From the NCBI RefSeq assembly GCF_039541115.1, contig NZ_BAABFP010000005.1, forward strand, positions 914,447 through 978,446: a stretch of 64,000 nt of DNA. Direction: 5' to 3'. The translations under genes were made by a program, and so were the position numbers. This DNA comes from Angustibacter luteus (GTDB taxonomy: Bacteria > Actinomycetota > Actinomycetes > Actinomycetales > Angustibacteraceae). Position 1 is the first letter of the stretch, and every line of letters starts with the position of its first letter. The notes below the pieces were generated by a model, which made no database searches, was not told the origin of the DNA, and saw nothing but the letters and a program-made list of their open reading frames with translations. Below, one piece after another: positions 1 to 8,888 of this stretch.

Positions 1-597
1 TCGGTGAGCCGGCCGAACATGGCGTCGGTGGGCACCATCGTGTGGCTGTCCAGCGAGCTGATGTTCTTCGCCGGCCTGTTCGCGATGTACTTCACGATCC
101 GCTCCGTCGTTCCGGCCCTGTGGACCGAGAACACCGACAAGCTGAACGTGCCGTACGCAGCGGCGAACACGCTGATCCTGGTGATCAGCTCGGTCTGGTG
201 CCAGTTCGGCGTCTGGAAGGCCGAGCAGTTCCAGCCCGCGCGCACCGGCTCGCTGCTGCAGGTCCGGCTGTGGGGCATGCGCGAGTGGTACGCGCTGACG
301 TACGTCTTCGGGGCCATCTTCGTGTCCGGGCAGGTGCTGGAGTACGCGCACTTGGTCAGTGACGGCGTCAAGATCAACTCCGACGCCTACGGCTCGGTGT
401 TCTACCTGACGACCGGCTTCCACGCCCTGCACGTCACCGGCGGCCTGATCGCGTTCCTGCTGATCATCGGCCGCACGTTCCTGACCCGCCGGTTCGGCCA
501 CGCAGAGGCCACCGGCGCGATCGTCACGTCGTACTACTGGCACTTCGTCGATGTGGTCTGGATCGCCCTGTTCGCAACCATCTACCTGCTGAAGTGA
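1..597 (+). CDS. ctaE: Cytochrome c oxidase subunit III (5' end cut by window edge)
   Basis: This is subunit III of the membrane aa3-type cytochrome c oxidase, the end of the bcc-aa3 respiratory supercomplex. The visible 198 residues are the usual helical core, with '[18 protein letters not shown]' near the start, '[12 protein letters not shown]' in the middle and '[15 protein letters not shown]' at the end, as in actinobacterial CtaE. The frame is open to the window edge. A GTG at 4 is in frame, but mycobacterial homologues have about 20 more residues before the 'RPN' segment, so the true start is probably upstream. qcrCAB follows on the same strand after 133 bases, the standard actinobacterial order. 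Confidence 0.95.
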   Translation, partial: SVSRPNMASVGTIVWLSSELMFFAGLFAMYFTIRSVVPALWTENTDKLNVPYAAANTLILVISSVWCQFGVWKAEQFQPARTGSLLQVRLWGMREWYALTYVFGAIFVSGQVLEYAHLVSDGVKINSDAYGSVFYLTTGFHALHVTGGLIAFLLIIGRTFLTRRFGHAEATGAIVTSYYWHFVDVVWIALFATIYLLK

Positions 598-730
598 CCG
601 GTACGGTGACCAGGGAGGCAGGCTGTCGACGGATCGCGTCGCCGCCTGCGCAACGTCCCCTCGCTCGCCGTACGCTCGCTGGACAGCCCGAGCCCCGCGC
701 TCGTGCTCGGCACGAAACGAGGATCCGCAC

Positions 731-1534
731 GTGACCGCACTCGCCGCCCGTCGGCGCCACCCCATGGCCCTGGTGCTGCTGATCGCCCTGGCCCTGCTGG
801 CGACCGGAGCCGCCTACGCCGCGCTGGCCCCCAAGCCCGCGCAGGCGTCGACGGCGTCCTCGGACGACATCGCGGAGGGCAAGAAGCTCTTCCTCGCCAA
901 CTGCGCGACGTGCCACGGGCTGAACGCCCAGGGCGGTCCGGTCAACCTGGACGACGAGACCACGGCGCCGAGCCTGATCGGGGTCGGTGCGGCGTCGGTG
1001 GACTTCCAGGTCGGCACCGGCCGCATGCCGATGGCCCAGCCCGGCCCGCAGGCACCGGAGAAGCGGGTCCAGTTCAACCAGGAGCAGATCGGTCAGCTGG
1101 CGGCGTACGTCGCCTCACTGGCTCCCGGCCCGGCGATCCCAGGTGCGGAGTACACGAGCGGTGAGGGCGGGGACGCGGCCCGAGGCGGCGCGATCTTCCG
1201 GGTCAACTGCGCGATGTGCCACAACTTCGCCGGCGCCGGCGGGGCACTGACCCGAGGCAAGTACGCGCCCAGCATCCGCGGCGTCAGCGGCACCCACATC
1301 TACGAGGCCATGGTCACCGGCCCGCAGTCGATGCCGGTGTTCAACGACCAGAACATCACGCCGGAGCGCAAGCGCGACGTGATCGCGTTCCTGAACACGA
1401 TCCAGGAGGAGCCCAACGCGAGCGGCTCCTCGCTCGGCAACCTCGGCCCGGTGCCGGAGGGGCTCTTCGTCTGGATCGTCGGCATCGGCGCCCTGATCGG
1501 CTGCGCCGTCTGGCTCGGCTCCAAGGCGGCGTGA
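731..1534 (+). CDS. qcrC: Cytochrome bcc complex diheme cytochrome c subunit
   Basis: QcrC passes electrons from the bcc complex to the oxidase inside the supercomplex, replacing a soluble cytochrome c. The 267 residues hold an N-terminal membrane anchor (about 12-33), two CxxCH heme-binding motifs (C58-H62 and C160-H164), each in its own cytochrome c domain, and a C-terminal transmembrane helix (about 246-263). Two hemes in one subunit are the actinobacterial signature. The GTG start at 731 has a purine-rich AACGAGGA stretch upstream. The stop overlaps the qcrA ATG by one base (TGATG), so the two genes are coupled. Confidence 0.95.
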   Translation: MTALAARRRHPMALVLLIALALLATGAAYAALAPKPAQASTASSDDIAEGKKLFLANCATCHGLNAQGGPVNLDDETTAPSLIGVGAASVDFQVGTGRMPMAQPGPQAPEKRVQFNQEQIGQLAAYVASLAPGPAIPGAEYTSGEGGDAARGGAIFRVNCAMCHNFAGAGGALTRGKYAPSIRGVSGTHIYEAMVTGPQSMPVFNDQNITPERKRDVIAFLNTIQEEPNASGSSLGNLGPVPEGLFVWIVGIGALIGCAVWLGSKAA

Positions 1535-2667
1535 TGGCTGACGACAGCACCACTGACGGCGTCGACGCAGGACGGACGGACATGAGCGACAACGCCCCGG
1601 CGCGGACCGAGGACGTCCCCGCACCCGAGCACGCGGTGACGCTGGCGGGCACCACGGCCGCCCCGACGCTGTTCGAGAACCCGGGCATGCCCGTCCACGT
1701 GCACCGGATGGCGGACTCGGACCCGCGCGCGGCCAAGCGCGCCGAGCGCCAGGTCGCCACCATGTTCGTGCTGTCGATGGTCGGCACCCTGGTGTTCCTG
1801 GTGTCCTACTTCGCGGTCGACCTCGACGACGTCGTGCACATCCCGTTCATCGGCGACACGTTGCTGCAGAACCTGTTGCTGGGCTGCGGCCTCGGCTTCG
1901 GGATGCTCTTCATCGGCCTCGGCGCGGTGCACTGGGCCAAGACGCTCATGCCAGATGAAGAGGTCGTCGAGGAGCGCCACGACCTGCGCAGCAGCGACGA
2001 GACCCGGGCGGACGCGGTCGCCGTGCTGGCCGAGGGCGGCGAGACCTCCGGCATCGGCCGCCGACCGCTGATCAAGCTGACCCTGGGCGGCGCGCTCGGA
2101 CTGTTCGGCCTCCCGTTCATCGTCGGTCTGCGCGACCTCGGCCCGATGCCGGGCGACTGGCTCTCGACCACGTTCTGGGAGACCGGCATGCGCCTGGTCA
2201 GCGACCCGGAGCTCGCGCCGATCAAGGCGTCCGACGTGACGATCGGCTCCGTCTTCCACGTGATGCCCGAGGGCATCGACCAGACGGACGACGTGCTCGA
2301 GCAGCAGGCGAAGGCCGCCGTGATCCTGATCCGGCTCGACCCCACGGACATCAAGAACTCCAAGGAGCTCGACTGGGGCTACGAGGGCATCGTGGCCTAC
2401 TCCAAGATCTGCACCCACGTGGGCTGCCCCGTGGGTCTGTACGAGCAGCAGACGCACCACCTGCTGTGCCCCTGCCACCAGTCCACGTTCGACGTCACCG
2501 ACGACTGCAAGGTCATCTTCGGCCCGGCCCACCGCCGGCTCCCGCAGCTGGCCATCAGCGTGGACGACGAGGGCTACCTGGTGGCCCGGCAGCCGTTCCA
2601 GGAGGCTGTCGGACCGAGCTTCCCCGAGCGTGGTCAGCGCCATCCTGTGAAGGGCCAGTCATCATGA
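1534..2667 (+). CDS. qcrA: Cytochrome bcc complex Rieske iron-sulfur subunit
   Basis: The Rieske [2Fe-2S] protein takes electrons from menaquinol in the bcc complex. Of 377 residues, the first 65 or so are a polar, acidic cytoplasmic tail. Three hydrophobic stretches follow (about 75-95, 106-133, 180-199), typical of actinobacterial QcrA, whereas most Rieske proteins have one helix. The cluster-binding boxes are 'CTHVGC' (C293, H295, C298) and 'CPCHQS' (C312, C314, H315). The chosen ATG at 1534 overlaps the qcrC stop. A second in-frame ATG at 1582 is possible. The stop overlaps the qcrB ATG by four bases. Confidence 0.95.
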   Translation: MADDSTTDGVDAGRTDMSDNAPARTEDVPAPEHAVTLAGTTAAPTLFENPGMPVHVHRMADSDPRAAKRAERQVATMFVLSMVGTLVFLVSYFAVDLDDVVHIPFIGDTLLQNLLLGCGLGFGMLFIGLGAVHWAKTLMPDEEVVEERHDLRSSDETRADAVAVLAEGGETSGIGRRPLIKLTLGGALGLFGLPFIVGLRDLGPMPGDWLSTTFWETGMRLVSDPELAPIKASDVTIGSVFHVMPEGIDQTDDVLEQQAKAAVILIRLDPTDIKNSKELDWGYEGIVAYSKICTHVGCPVGLYEQQTHHLLCPCHQSTFDVTDDCKVIFGPAHRRLPQLAISVDDEGYLVARQPFQEAVGPSFPERGQRHPVKGQSS

Positions 2668-4355
2668 GCACCCAGACGGCGTCCGGCCGGGTAGCCGGCG
2701 GCATCGGCAACTACGTCGACGAGCGCACCGGCGCGGCCGGTGCGATGCGGTACGGCCTGAAGAAGGTCTTCCCGGACCACTGGTCGTTCATGCTCGGCGA
2801 GGTGGCGATGTACAGCCTCATCGTCCTGCTGCTGACCGGCACCTTCCTGACGTTCTGGTTCATCCCGTCGGCAGGCCACGTCGTGTACGACGGCTCCTAC
2901 GTGCCGCTGAAGGGCATCGGGATGTCGGAGGCGTACAAGTCGACGCTGGACATCTCCTTCGACATCCGCGCCGGCCTGATCATCCGGCAGATCCACCACT
3001 GGTCCGCCCTGCTGTTCGTCGCCGCGATCGCCTGCCACATGTTCCGGGTGTTCTTCACCGGCGCGTTCCGCAAGCCGCGCGAGATCAACTGGGTGATCGG
3101 CATGGTGCTGGCGCTGCTGGCGCTGGTCGAGGGTTTCGCCGGCTACTCGCTGCCGGACGACCTGCTGTCCGGCACCGGCCTCTCCTTCGCCCGCGGCATG
3201 ATCCTGTCGATCCCGATCGTGGGCTCGTACGTGTCGTCGTTCGTGTTCGGTGGGCCCTACCCCGGTGAGGCGCTGATCCCCCGGCTCTACACCGTGCACG
3301 TTCTGCTGATCCCGGCCCTGCTGGTCGGGCTGTTCACCGTGCACATCATGCTCGTCGCGCTGCAGAAGCACACCCAGTACCCCGGCCCCGGCCGGACCAA
3401 CAAGAACGTGGTCGGCTTCCCGGTCATGCCGGTGTACGCGGCGAAGGCCGGCGGCTTCTTCTTCATCGTGTTCGGCGTCACGACGCTGCTCGCGGCCATC
3501 GCGCAGATCAACCCGATCTGGGCGTACGGCCCCTACAACCCCTCTCCCGTCACGGCCGGCTCGCAACCGGACTGGTACATGGGCTGGCTCGAGGGGGCGA
3601 TCCGGCTCCTGCCTGGCTGGCTGGAGTTCCAGGTCTTCGGGTGGACGTTCAGCTTCAACATCGCCATCGGCGGATTGATCCTGCCGGGCATCGTGACCAC
3701 CGTGGCCATCGCGTACCCGTTTCTCGAGGCGTGGGTGACCGGTGACAAGCGCGAGCACCATCTGCTCGACCGCCCGCGCAACGCACCGACCCGGACGGCC
3801 CTGGGCGCGATGGCGATCTCGTTCTACCTGCTGCTGTGGGCGGGTGGCGGCAACGACATCATCGCCACGCACTTCAAGCTGTCGATCAACGACATCACGA
3901 ACTTCCTGCGGATCGCGGTCTTCGTGATCCCGCCGCTGGTGTTCCTCGTCGCCAAGCGGATCTGCCTGGGACTGCAGCGCCGGGACCGGGACCTCGTCCT
4001 GCACGGCGTCGAGACCGGTCGCGTGGTGCGTCTGCCGCACGGTGAGTTCTTCGAGGTGCACGCGCCGTTGGACGAGCACGCCCGCTGGGAGCTCGTGCAG
4101 CACGACACCCACCGCCCGCTGCCGGTCGAGGACGGCGTCGACGAGAACGGCGTACGTCGGCCCGGGCACCGGGCGCAGGCGATCCGCGCGAAGCTGTCGA
4201 ACTTCTGGTTCGAGGACCGCGTCGAGGCCGTCACCCCGGCCGAGCTGGCCGCGGCACACGCCCACGGGGGGCACGACGCCATCGAGGCCCACGACGAGCA
4301 CCGTGCGGCCATCGAGGGCAGCCCCGTCGGGTCAGGCGCCGACACCCACGCCTGA
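2664..4355 (+). CDS. qcrB: Cytochrome bcc complex cytochrome b subunit
   Basis: The membrane cytochrome b carries two b hemes and the quinol-oxidation site. It has 563 residues with the normal helix pattern. Paired histidines sit in 'RQIHHWSALLF' with 'ACHMFRV', and in 'TVHVLLIP' with 'FTVHIML'. The usual PEWY quinol-site motif is PDWY at 302-305, as in mycobacteria. A C-terminal extension of roughly 150 residues, charged and His-rich at the end, follows the last helices, as in other actinobacteria. The ATG lies inside the qcrA stop (ATGA), so it is translationally coupled. It is the last gene of the block and converges on the phosphotransferase 17 bases later. Confidence 0.95.
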   Translation: MSTQTASGRVAGGIGNYVDERTGAAGAMRYGLKKVFPDHWSFMLGEVAMYSLIVLLLTGTFLTFWFIPSAGHVVYDGSYVPLKGIGMSEAYKSTLDISFDIRAGLIIRQIHHWSALLFVAAIACHMFRVFFTGAFRKPREINWVIGMVLALLALVEGFAGYSLPDDLLSGTGLSFARGMILSIPIVGSYVSSFVFGGPYPGEALIPRLYTVHVLLIPALLVGLFTVHIMLVALQKHTQYPGPGRTNKNVVGFPVMPVYAAKAGGFFFIVFGVTTLLAAIAQINPIWAYGPYNPSPVTAGSQPDWYMGWLEGAIRLLPGWLEFQVFGWTFSFNIAIGGLILPGIVTTVAIAYPFLEAWVTGDKREHHLLDRPRNAPTRTALGAMAISFYLLLWAGGGNDIIATHFKLSINDITNFLRIAVFVIPPLVFLVAKRICLGLQRRDRDLVLHGVETGRVVRLPHGEFFEVHAPLDEHARWELVQHDTHRPLPVEDGVDENGVRRPGHRAQAIRAKLSNFWFEDRVEAVTPAELAAAHAHGGHDAIEAHDEHRAAIEGSPVGSGADTHA

Positions 4356-4372
4356 CCGCCGGCTCAGCCGGT

Positions 4373-5191
4373 TCAGCGCGCGAGCAGCGAGCTGCGCGCC
4401 AGGTCGGCGTGGACCCACCACTCGGCGTCGCGGCGGGCCGCTCGGGCGTAGTCGAGGTCGACCAGCCGAGCGAACACCGGGTCGCTCCGGGCCATGTCGT
4501 CGAGGTCCGCTGCGTGGCCGCTCATCTGCCGCGCGATCGCGTCGGCCAGTGCGCGCCGTTGGCGCTTGGACGGGCCGTACCCGTCGAGGAGGCCGGCCAG
4601 GTTCCGCTCCTGGCGCCGGCGGACGTCCTCGTCGGCGCCGACCCCGTACTCGGCATGCCATCGTCGGCCGGTCATCAACGGCACCCATCGCCACGCCGCC
4701 CAGGCCAGGTCCTCGATCGGATCCCCGGGTCGGGCGAAGTCCCAGTCCAGCACGACGAGGGAGCCGTCCGGTCGACGCACGGTGTTGTACGGCGAGACGT
4801 CGTGGTGCACGATCACGTCGTCCGGCCCCAGCGCAGTCCCCTCAGCGCGCCGCCACGGCTTCGCGGGATCCACCACAAGACCCGCCTGCGCTGACTGGAA
4901 GTCGCGGATCCAACGTCCGATCGACCAGCAGCTCTCCGGCGTCCGAAACCACGCCGGCAAGGGCTCAGCCTCGGTCAGCCGTCCCACGTCGCCCGGGACG
5001 AACTCGAGGATCTCCCGATCCGCGTCGTCGATGCCGAGAACCTGTGGCGAGCCAGCGAAGCCGACCGCGGTCAGGTGGTTCAACAGGTCGTGCACGGCCG
5101 GCGTCCACGGCCCGACCGGACGCCGCACCGTCGCCCCGACGCGGACGACGACCGTGGTGTTGCCACCGGTGAGCGGTTCCTCCTCAGGCAT
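4373..5191 (-). CDS. APH-family phosphotransferase (kinase-like fold)
   Basis: A 272-residue protein of the aminoglycoside phosphotransferase/choline kinase superfamily. The catalytic loop is 'HHDVSPYN', fitting HxDxxxxN, and the metal-binding Asp is in 'LDWDFARPGDP'. The hydrophobic strand 'REILEFVPGDV' is the usual hinge before the C-lobe. The substrate cannot be read from sequence. Many actinobacterial members of this class are not resistance enzymes, and nothing here points to an antibiotic. A TAGCGT -10 box lies 15 bases before the ATG, so the leader is short. It stands between the two respiratory blocks with no obvious link to them. Confidence 0.8.
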   Translation of the reverse strand: MPEEEPLTGGNTTVVVRVGATVRRPVGPWTPAVHDLLNHLTAVGFAGSPQVLGIDDADREILEFVPGDVGRLTEAEPLPAWFRTPESCWSIGRWIRDFQSAQAGLVVDPAKPWRRAEGTALGPDDVIVHHDVSPYNTVRRPDGSLVVLDWDFARPGDPIEDLAWAAWRWVPLMTGRRWHAEYGVGADEDVRRRQERNLAGLLDGYGPSKRQRRALADAIARQMSGHAADLDDMARSDPVFARLVDLDYARAARRDAEWWVHADLARSSLLAR

Positions 5192-5206
5192 GACGGGAAG
5201 CCTCTC

Positions 5207-5212
5207 ACGCTA
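5207..5212 (-). promoter_or_regulatory. Candidate -10 box of the phosphotransferase gene
   Basis: Read on the minus strand this is TAGCGT, ending 15 bases before the ATG at 5191. It matches the TANNNT -10 form used by many genes in this window. It predicts a 5' leader of about 8 bases. Confidence 0.4.
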
Positions 5213-5254
5213 CGAGCAGCGCGCTCCCCCGCCCCCGGGGCCACCGCCAGCCGA

Positions 5255-6496
5255 TCAGCTCGCGAGGGCGGACTTCTGACCCCACTGCGCAGCCGTCTGG
5301 TTCCACATCGTGTAGCCGTTGTACTCCTCGAGCCCGCGGCTGGAGCCGACGAACTTCACGACGTCCCCCATCTTGGAGTGGTCGAAGAGCCACTTGGCGT
5401 CGGAGGGGCTCAGGTTCGTGCAGCCGTGGCTGACGTTCGCGCTGCCCTGCGAGCCGACCGACCACGGTGCGGAGTGCAGGAACTCACCGCTCCAGGTCAG
5501 GCGCATCGCCCATTCGGTCTTGAGCCGGTAGTAGCCCGGCTGACCCTTGGGGATCCCGACCGTCGTCGAGTCCATCGTGTGCTCGGACTCGCGCGACAGG
5601 ATGACCTTGATCCCGCTGCGGGTCTCGGTCTTGCTGCCGGGGCGGCCGGTGCTGACCTTGAGGGTGCGCAGCACCTTGCCGTTCTGGGTGACGGTCATCC
5701 GGTGCGTCTGGGTGTTCACCGTGCTGATCATGGCGGAGCCGACGGTGAAGGTCGTATCGGCGTTCGTCGCCGTCCAGAGGTCCTTCTTGGTCTCGATGCC
5801 AGCGACGTCGGCCGTGACGTGCACCTTGCTGCCGCTCTTCCAGTACTTGCTGGGCCGGAAGATCAGCTGACGCCCGTCCAACCATCCCCAGGTCCCCTTG
5901 ACGGCCGGGGTGGCGCTCACCGTGACGCGCTTCTCGATGTCGGCGCGCTTGTCCTTGTCGACGGGGCTCACGAACTGGATGACCACGGGCATGCCCACGC
6001 CGACCACGCCGCTGGACGGGATGACCGTGTAGTTCGCCGTGTCCTTCGGGGTCAGCGTGCGCAGGGTCGACGTCGTCGAGGTGGACGCGCCGTCAGCGTT
6101 CTCGGCCTTCGCGGTCACGGTGTACGTCGTCTTGGGCTTGAGGCCGCCGGTCGCCGTCCACACCGACTTGTCGGCGCTCAGCTCACCCTCGATGCTCGCG
6201 CCGCTCGCGGCGGTCATCGTGACCTCGCTCAGGGTGCCGTTGCTGGCCTTCACGGTGACCGGGGCATCCGGGCGCACCGACTTGGCCCCGTCGCGCGGGG
6301 TGATGGTGACGGCCGCTGCCGGCGACGTCGTCGTCGACGCCGAAGCGGACGCCGACGCGGACGGCGTCCCCTGAGCGGCAGCGTCGGGCGTGACCGACTG
6401 GCAGGCGGAGGTGGTGAGCCCGACCGTGAGCAGCACCGCGGACCACGTCAGCACGCCCTTGCGGCTCAGCAACGCGGTGGTGGTCGAACTCGTCAT
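5255..6496 (-). CDS. L,D-transpeptidase with Ig-like domains, exported
   Basis: Enzymes of this family make 3-3 cross-links in peptidoglycan. The 413 residues begin with a hydrophobic export segment (about 14-32) ending in 'TTSACQS'. They continue through an Ala/Ser/Thr-rich linker that includes an SASASASAS run, Ig-like domains (about 60-260) and a YkuD catalytic domain with 'SHGCTNLSP', which holds the nucleophile Cys. This layout matches actinobacterial Ldt proteins such as LdtMt2. The lipobox is weak, with Thr at -3, so lipidation is uncertain. ATG 6496 is chosen because AGGGG lies six bases upstream. An ATG at 6502 sits almost on that site. Confidence 0.92.
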   Translation of the reverse strand: MTSSTTTALLSRKGVLTWSAVLLTVGLTTSACQSVTPDAAAQGTPSASASASASTTTSPAAAVTITPRDGAKSVRPDAPVTVKASNGTLSEVTMTAASGASIEGELSADKSVWTATGGLKPKTTYTVTAKAENADGASTSTTSTLRTLTPKDTANYTVIPSSGVVGVGMPVVIQFVSPVDKDKRADIEKRVTVSATPAVKGTWGWLDGRQLIFRPSKYWKSGSKVHVTADVAGIETKKDLWTATNADTTFTVGSAMISTVNTQTHRMTVTQNGKVLRTLKVSTGRPGSKTETRSGIKVILSRESEHTMDSTTVGIPKGQPGYYRLKTEWAMRLTWSGEFLHSAPWSVGSQGSANVSHGCTNLSPSDAKWLFDHSKMGDVVKFVGSSRGLEEYNGYTMWNQTAAQWGQKSALAS

Positions 6497-6602
6497 GCAC
6501 ATCCCCTGTGGCTGTCCCGGGCGGGGGGCACCCAGGTGCCGCGCGCTCGACCGGGACCAGATGGACTGACCGCCGCCGTGACGCGTCCCGGCAGGGGCGT
6601 CA

Positions 6603-6624
6603 AGATCCACGACGGCGTGGATCT
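6603..6624. terminator. Short perfect hairpin between ctaF and the L,D-transpeptidase gene
   Basis: AGATCCACG pairs perfectly with CGTGGATCT around a four-base loop. It lies 70 bases after ctaF (minus strand) and before the transpeptidase gene. No T-run follows, so it may be a weak terminator or processing element for the cta transcript, or simply lie in the transpeptidase leader. Confidence 0.35.
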
Positions 6625-6636
6625 GGCGACCCTCCG

Positions 6637-6642
6637 ATTGTA
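6637..6642 (-). promoter_or_regulatory. Candidate -10 box (TACAAT) for the L,D-transpeptidase gene
   Basis: On the minus strand this reads TACAAT, close to the sigma-70 -10 consensus, in one of the more AT-rich spots of the window. No clear -35 is visible. It would give a leader of about 130 bases that contains the 6603-6624 hairpin. Confidence 0.4.
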
Positions 6643-6694
6643 GAGCACGAGGACAGGTCTGCCCTAAATCTCGCCGGCTGCCGCCGCGTCGCGC

Positions 6695-7096
6695 TCAGTG
6701 CGCGTGCACGCCACGCCAGTACTCGAACACCCAGCCGACGAGCGCGAGAGCGGCCAGCCCGACCCCGATGTAGAGCAACCACCAGCCCACGGCCAGACCC
6801 AGGAACATCACGGCGCACGAGGCGGCTAGCGGCAGTGGCCACCAGCTGTGCGGGGAGAAGAATCCGTACTCCCCCGACGCGGCCTCGATCGGCGCGGCCG
6901 GGTCGTCCTCAGGTCGCGGGTCGATGTGCCGGGCGGTGTACCAGAGGTACCAGCCGACCATCAGGGCCAGACCCGCGGTCAGGAACAGCCCCACCGGGCC
7001 GACCGGCTCGTCCCAGTGCGTGAGGATGCCGTAGATGATCCCGACCGGCGCGAAGAAGAACGCGCCGGCCCCGAACAGCCAGCTCTCGACCTTCAC
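6695..7096 (-). CDS. ctaF: Cytochrome c oxidase subunit IV (actinobacterial)
   Basis: A small actinobacteria-specific subunit of the aa3 oxidase. The 133 residues form four hydrophobic segments: two at the N terminus (starting 'WLFGAGAFFFAPVGIIYGI'), then a polar loop with 'HIDPRPEDD' and 'GFFSPHSWWPL', then two at the C terminus. The GTG at 7096 lies one base after the ctaD stop, with a GA-rich site inside the end of ctaD. Size, topology and position after ctaD all support the call. Confidence 0.9.
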   Translation of the reverse strand: MKVESWLFGAGAFFFAPVGIIYGILTHWDEPVGPVGLFLTAGLALMVGWYLWYTARHIDPRPEDDPAAPIEAASGEYGFFSPHSWWPLPLAASCAVMFLGLAVGWWLLYIGVGLAALALVGWVFEYWRGVHAH

Positions 7097-7097
7097 G

Positions 7098-8888
7098 TCA
7101 GCTTCCCTCGCCCTTCCGGTCCTGGTTCGCGGCCGTACCGTCGCCCGAGCCCACGCCACCGGACGTCGTCCCGGCGCCCTCGGCGCCGATGTCCGGCTCG
7201 CCGTAGAGGTCGTCGAGGATGGTCTTGTCAGCGGTCGGCTGGTCGAGGTTGGCGATGTCGGGGTGGTGCAGGTCGAACGCGGGACGCTCGGAGCGGATCC
7301 GCGGGATGCTGGTGAAGTTGTGCCGCGGGGGCGGGCAGGAGGTGGCCCACTCCAGCGACGCGCCGTAGCCCCAGGGGTCGTCGACCTCCACCAGCGGCGC
7401 CGTACGCCAGGTCTTCCACACGTTGTAGATGAACGGGAGCGTGGAGGCGCCGAGCAGGAAGGCGCCGATCGTGGAGAACTGGTTCTCCCAGGTGAAGCCC
7501 TCGCCCGCGACGTAGTCCGCGTAGCGACGCGGCATGCCCTCGACACCGAGCCAGTGCTGGATCAGGAACGTCATCTGGAACCCGATGAACAGCATCCAGA
7601 AGTGGATCTTGCCGAGTGTCTCGTCCAGCATGCGCCCGGTGAACTTCGGCCACCAGAAGTAGAAGCCCGCGAACATGGAGAACACCACGGTGCCGAACAC
7701 GACGTAGTGGAAGTGCGCCACCACGAAGTAGCTGTCGGTGACGTGGAAGTCCAGTGCGGGACTGGACAGGATGATGCCGGTCAGGCCACCGAACAGGAAC
7801 GTCACGAGGAAGCCGATGGACCACAGCATCGGGGTCTCGAAGCTCAGCTGGCCCCGCCACATCGTGCCGACCCAGTTGAAGAACTTCACCCCGGTCGGTA
7901 CCGCGATCAGCATCGTCATGAACGCGAAGAACGGCAGGAGCACCTGGCCGGTGGCGTACATGTGGTGGGCCCACACCGTCACCGACAGCCCGGCGATGGC
8001 GATGGTCGCGAAGACCATGCCCTTGTAGCCGAACAGCGGCTTACGGCTGAACACCGGGATGATCTCGCTGATGATGCCGAAGAACGGCAGGGCGATGATG
8101 TACACCTCGGGGTGGCCGAAGAACCAGAACAGGTGCTGCCAGAGCATGGCTCCGCCGTTGCTGGCATCGAACACGTGCGCGCCGAGTCTTCGATCCGCGC
8201 CGAGGGCGAGCAGCGCGGCCGCCAGCACCGGGAACGCCATCAGCACGAGCACGGACGTGATGAGCGTCGTCCAGCTGAACAGCGACATCCGGAACATGGT
8301 CATGCCCGGGGCGCGCATGCAGATGATCGTGGTGATGAAGTTGACGGCGCCCAGGATGGTGCCGAAGCCACCCATGGCCAGGCCGAACACCCACAGGTCC
8401 GCGCCGAGGTTGGGCGAGTAGACCAGGCTCGACAGCGGCGAGTACGCCGTCCACCCGAAGCTGGCCGCGCCCTGCGGGGTGAAGAAGCCGATCGAGGCGA
8501 TCAGGCCGCCGAACAGGTAGAGCCAGTAGGCGAACATGTTCAGGCGCGGGAACGCGACGTCCGGCGCGCCGATCTGCAAGGGCATCAGGGCGTTCGCGAA
8601 CCCAGCGAACAGCGGGGTGGCGAACAGCAGCAGCATGATCGTGCCGTGCATCGTGAAGAGCTGGTTGTACTCCTCCGGCGTGCGGACGATCTGCAGGCCC
8701 GGGGAGAACAGCTCGGCGCGGATCAGCAGCGCCAGCACACCACCGATCAGGAAGAACACGAACGAGGTGATGAAGTACAGGTTCGCGATCACCTTGTGGT
8801 CGGTGCTGGTGAACCACTTGACGACGGTGCGTCCGAGCGTGGGGCGTCGGGGCTCGACCCAGTCGGCTTCGCGGTACAGCGCGGTCAT
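7098..8888 (-). CDS. ctaD: Cytochrome c oxidase subunit I
   Basis: The catalytic heme a/a3-CuB subunit. The 596 residues begin at ATG 8888, which overlaps the ctaC stop by one base (TGATG). '[15 protein letters not shown]' opens the first helix. '[13 protein letters not shown]' holds the CuB His and the cross-linked His-Tyr pair region. '[10 protein letters not shown]' gives the two other CuB histidines. '[12 protein letters not shown]' holds the heme-binding histidines near the C terminus. Length and motifs are normal for actinobacterial CtaD. Confidence 0.97.
   Translation of the reverse strand: MTALYREADWVEPRRPTLGRTVVKWFTSTDHKVIANLYFITSFVFFLIGGVLALLIRAELFSPGLQIVRTPEEYNQLFTMHGTIMLLLFATPLFAGFANALMPLQIGAPDVAFPRLNMFAYWLYLFGGLIASIGFFTPQGAASFGWTAYSPLSSLVYSPNLGADLWVFGLAMGGFGTILGAVNFITTIICMRAPGMTMFRMSLFSWTTLITSVLVLMAFPVLAAALLALGADRRLGAHVFDASNGGAMLWQHLFWFFGHPEVYIIALPFFGIISEIIPVFSRKPLFGYKGMVFATIAIAGLSVTVWAHHMYATGQVLLPFFAFMTMLIAVPTGVKFFNWVGTMWRGQLSFETPMLWSIGFLVTFLFGGLTGIILSSPALDFHVTDSYFVVAHFHYVVFGTVVFSMFAGFYFWWPKFTGRMLDETLGKIHFWMLFIGFQMTFLIQHWLGVEGMPRRYADYVAGEGFTWENQFSTIGAFLLGASTLPFIYNVWKTWRTAPLVEVDDPWGYGASLEWATSCPPPRHNFTSIPRIRSERPAFDLHHPDIANLDQPTADKTILDDLYGEPDIGAEGAGTTSGGVGSGDGTAANQDRKGEGS

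Noticed and set aside
2634-4301. 555-residue leftward open frame opposite qcrB
   Set aside because: It is antisense to a strongly conserved cytochrome b gene, with no motif and no ribosome-binding site.
4373-5191. Aminoglycoside resistance gene
   Set aside because: The fold is shared by many kinases, and neither the sequence nor the neighbours point to an antibiotic substrate.
5255-6496. Lipoprotein call for the L,D-transpeptidase
   Set aside because: The candidate lipobox 'TTSAC' has Thr at -3 where Leu/Val/Ile is expected. It is kept as exported, with lipidation undecided.
5075-6643. 522-residue rightward open frame opposite the L,D-transpeptidase
   Set aside because: It is antisense to a gene with a clear catalytic motif and export signal, and its sequence is low complexity.
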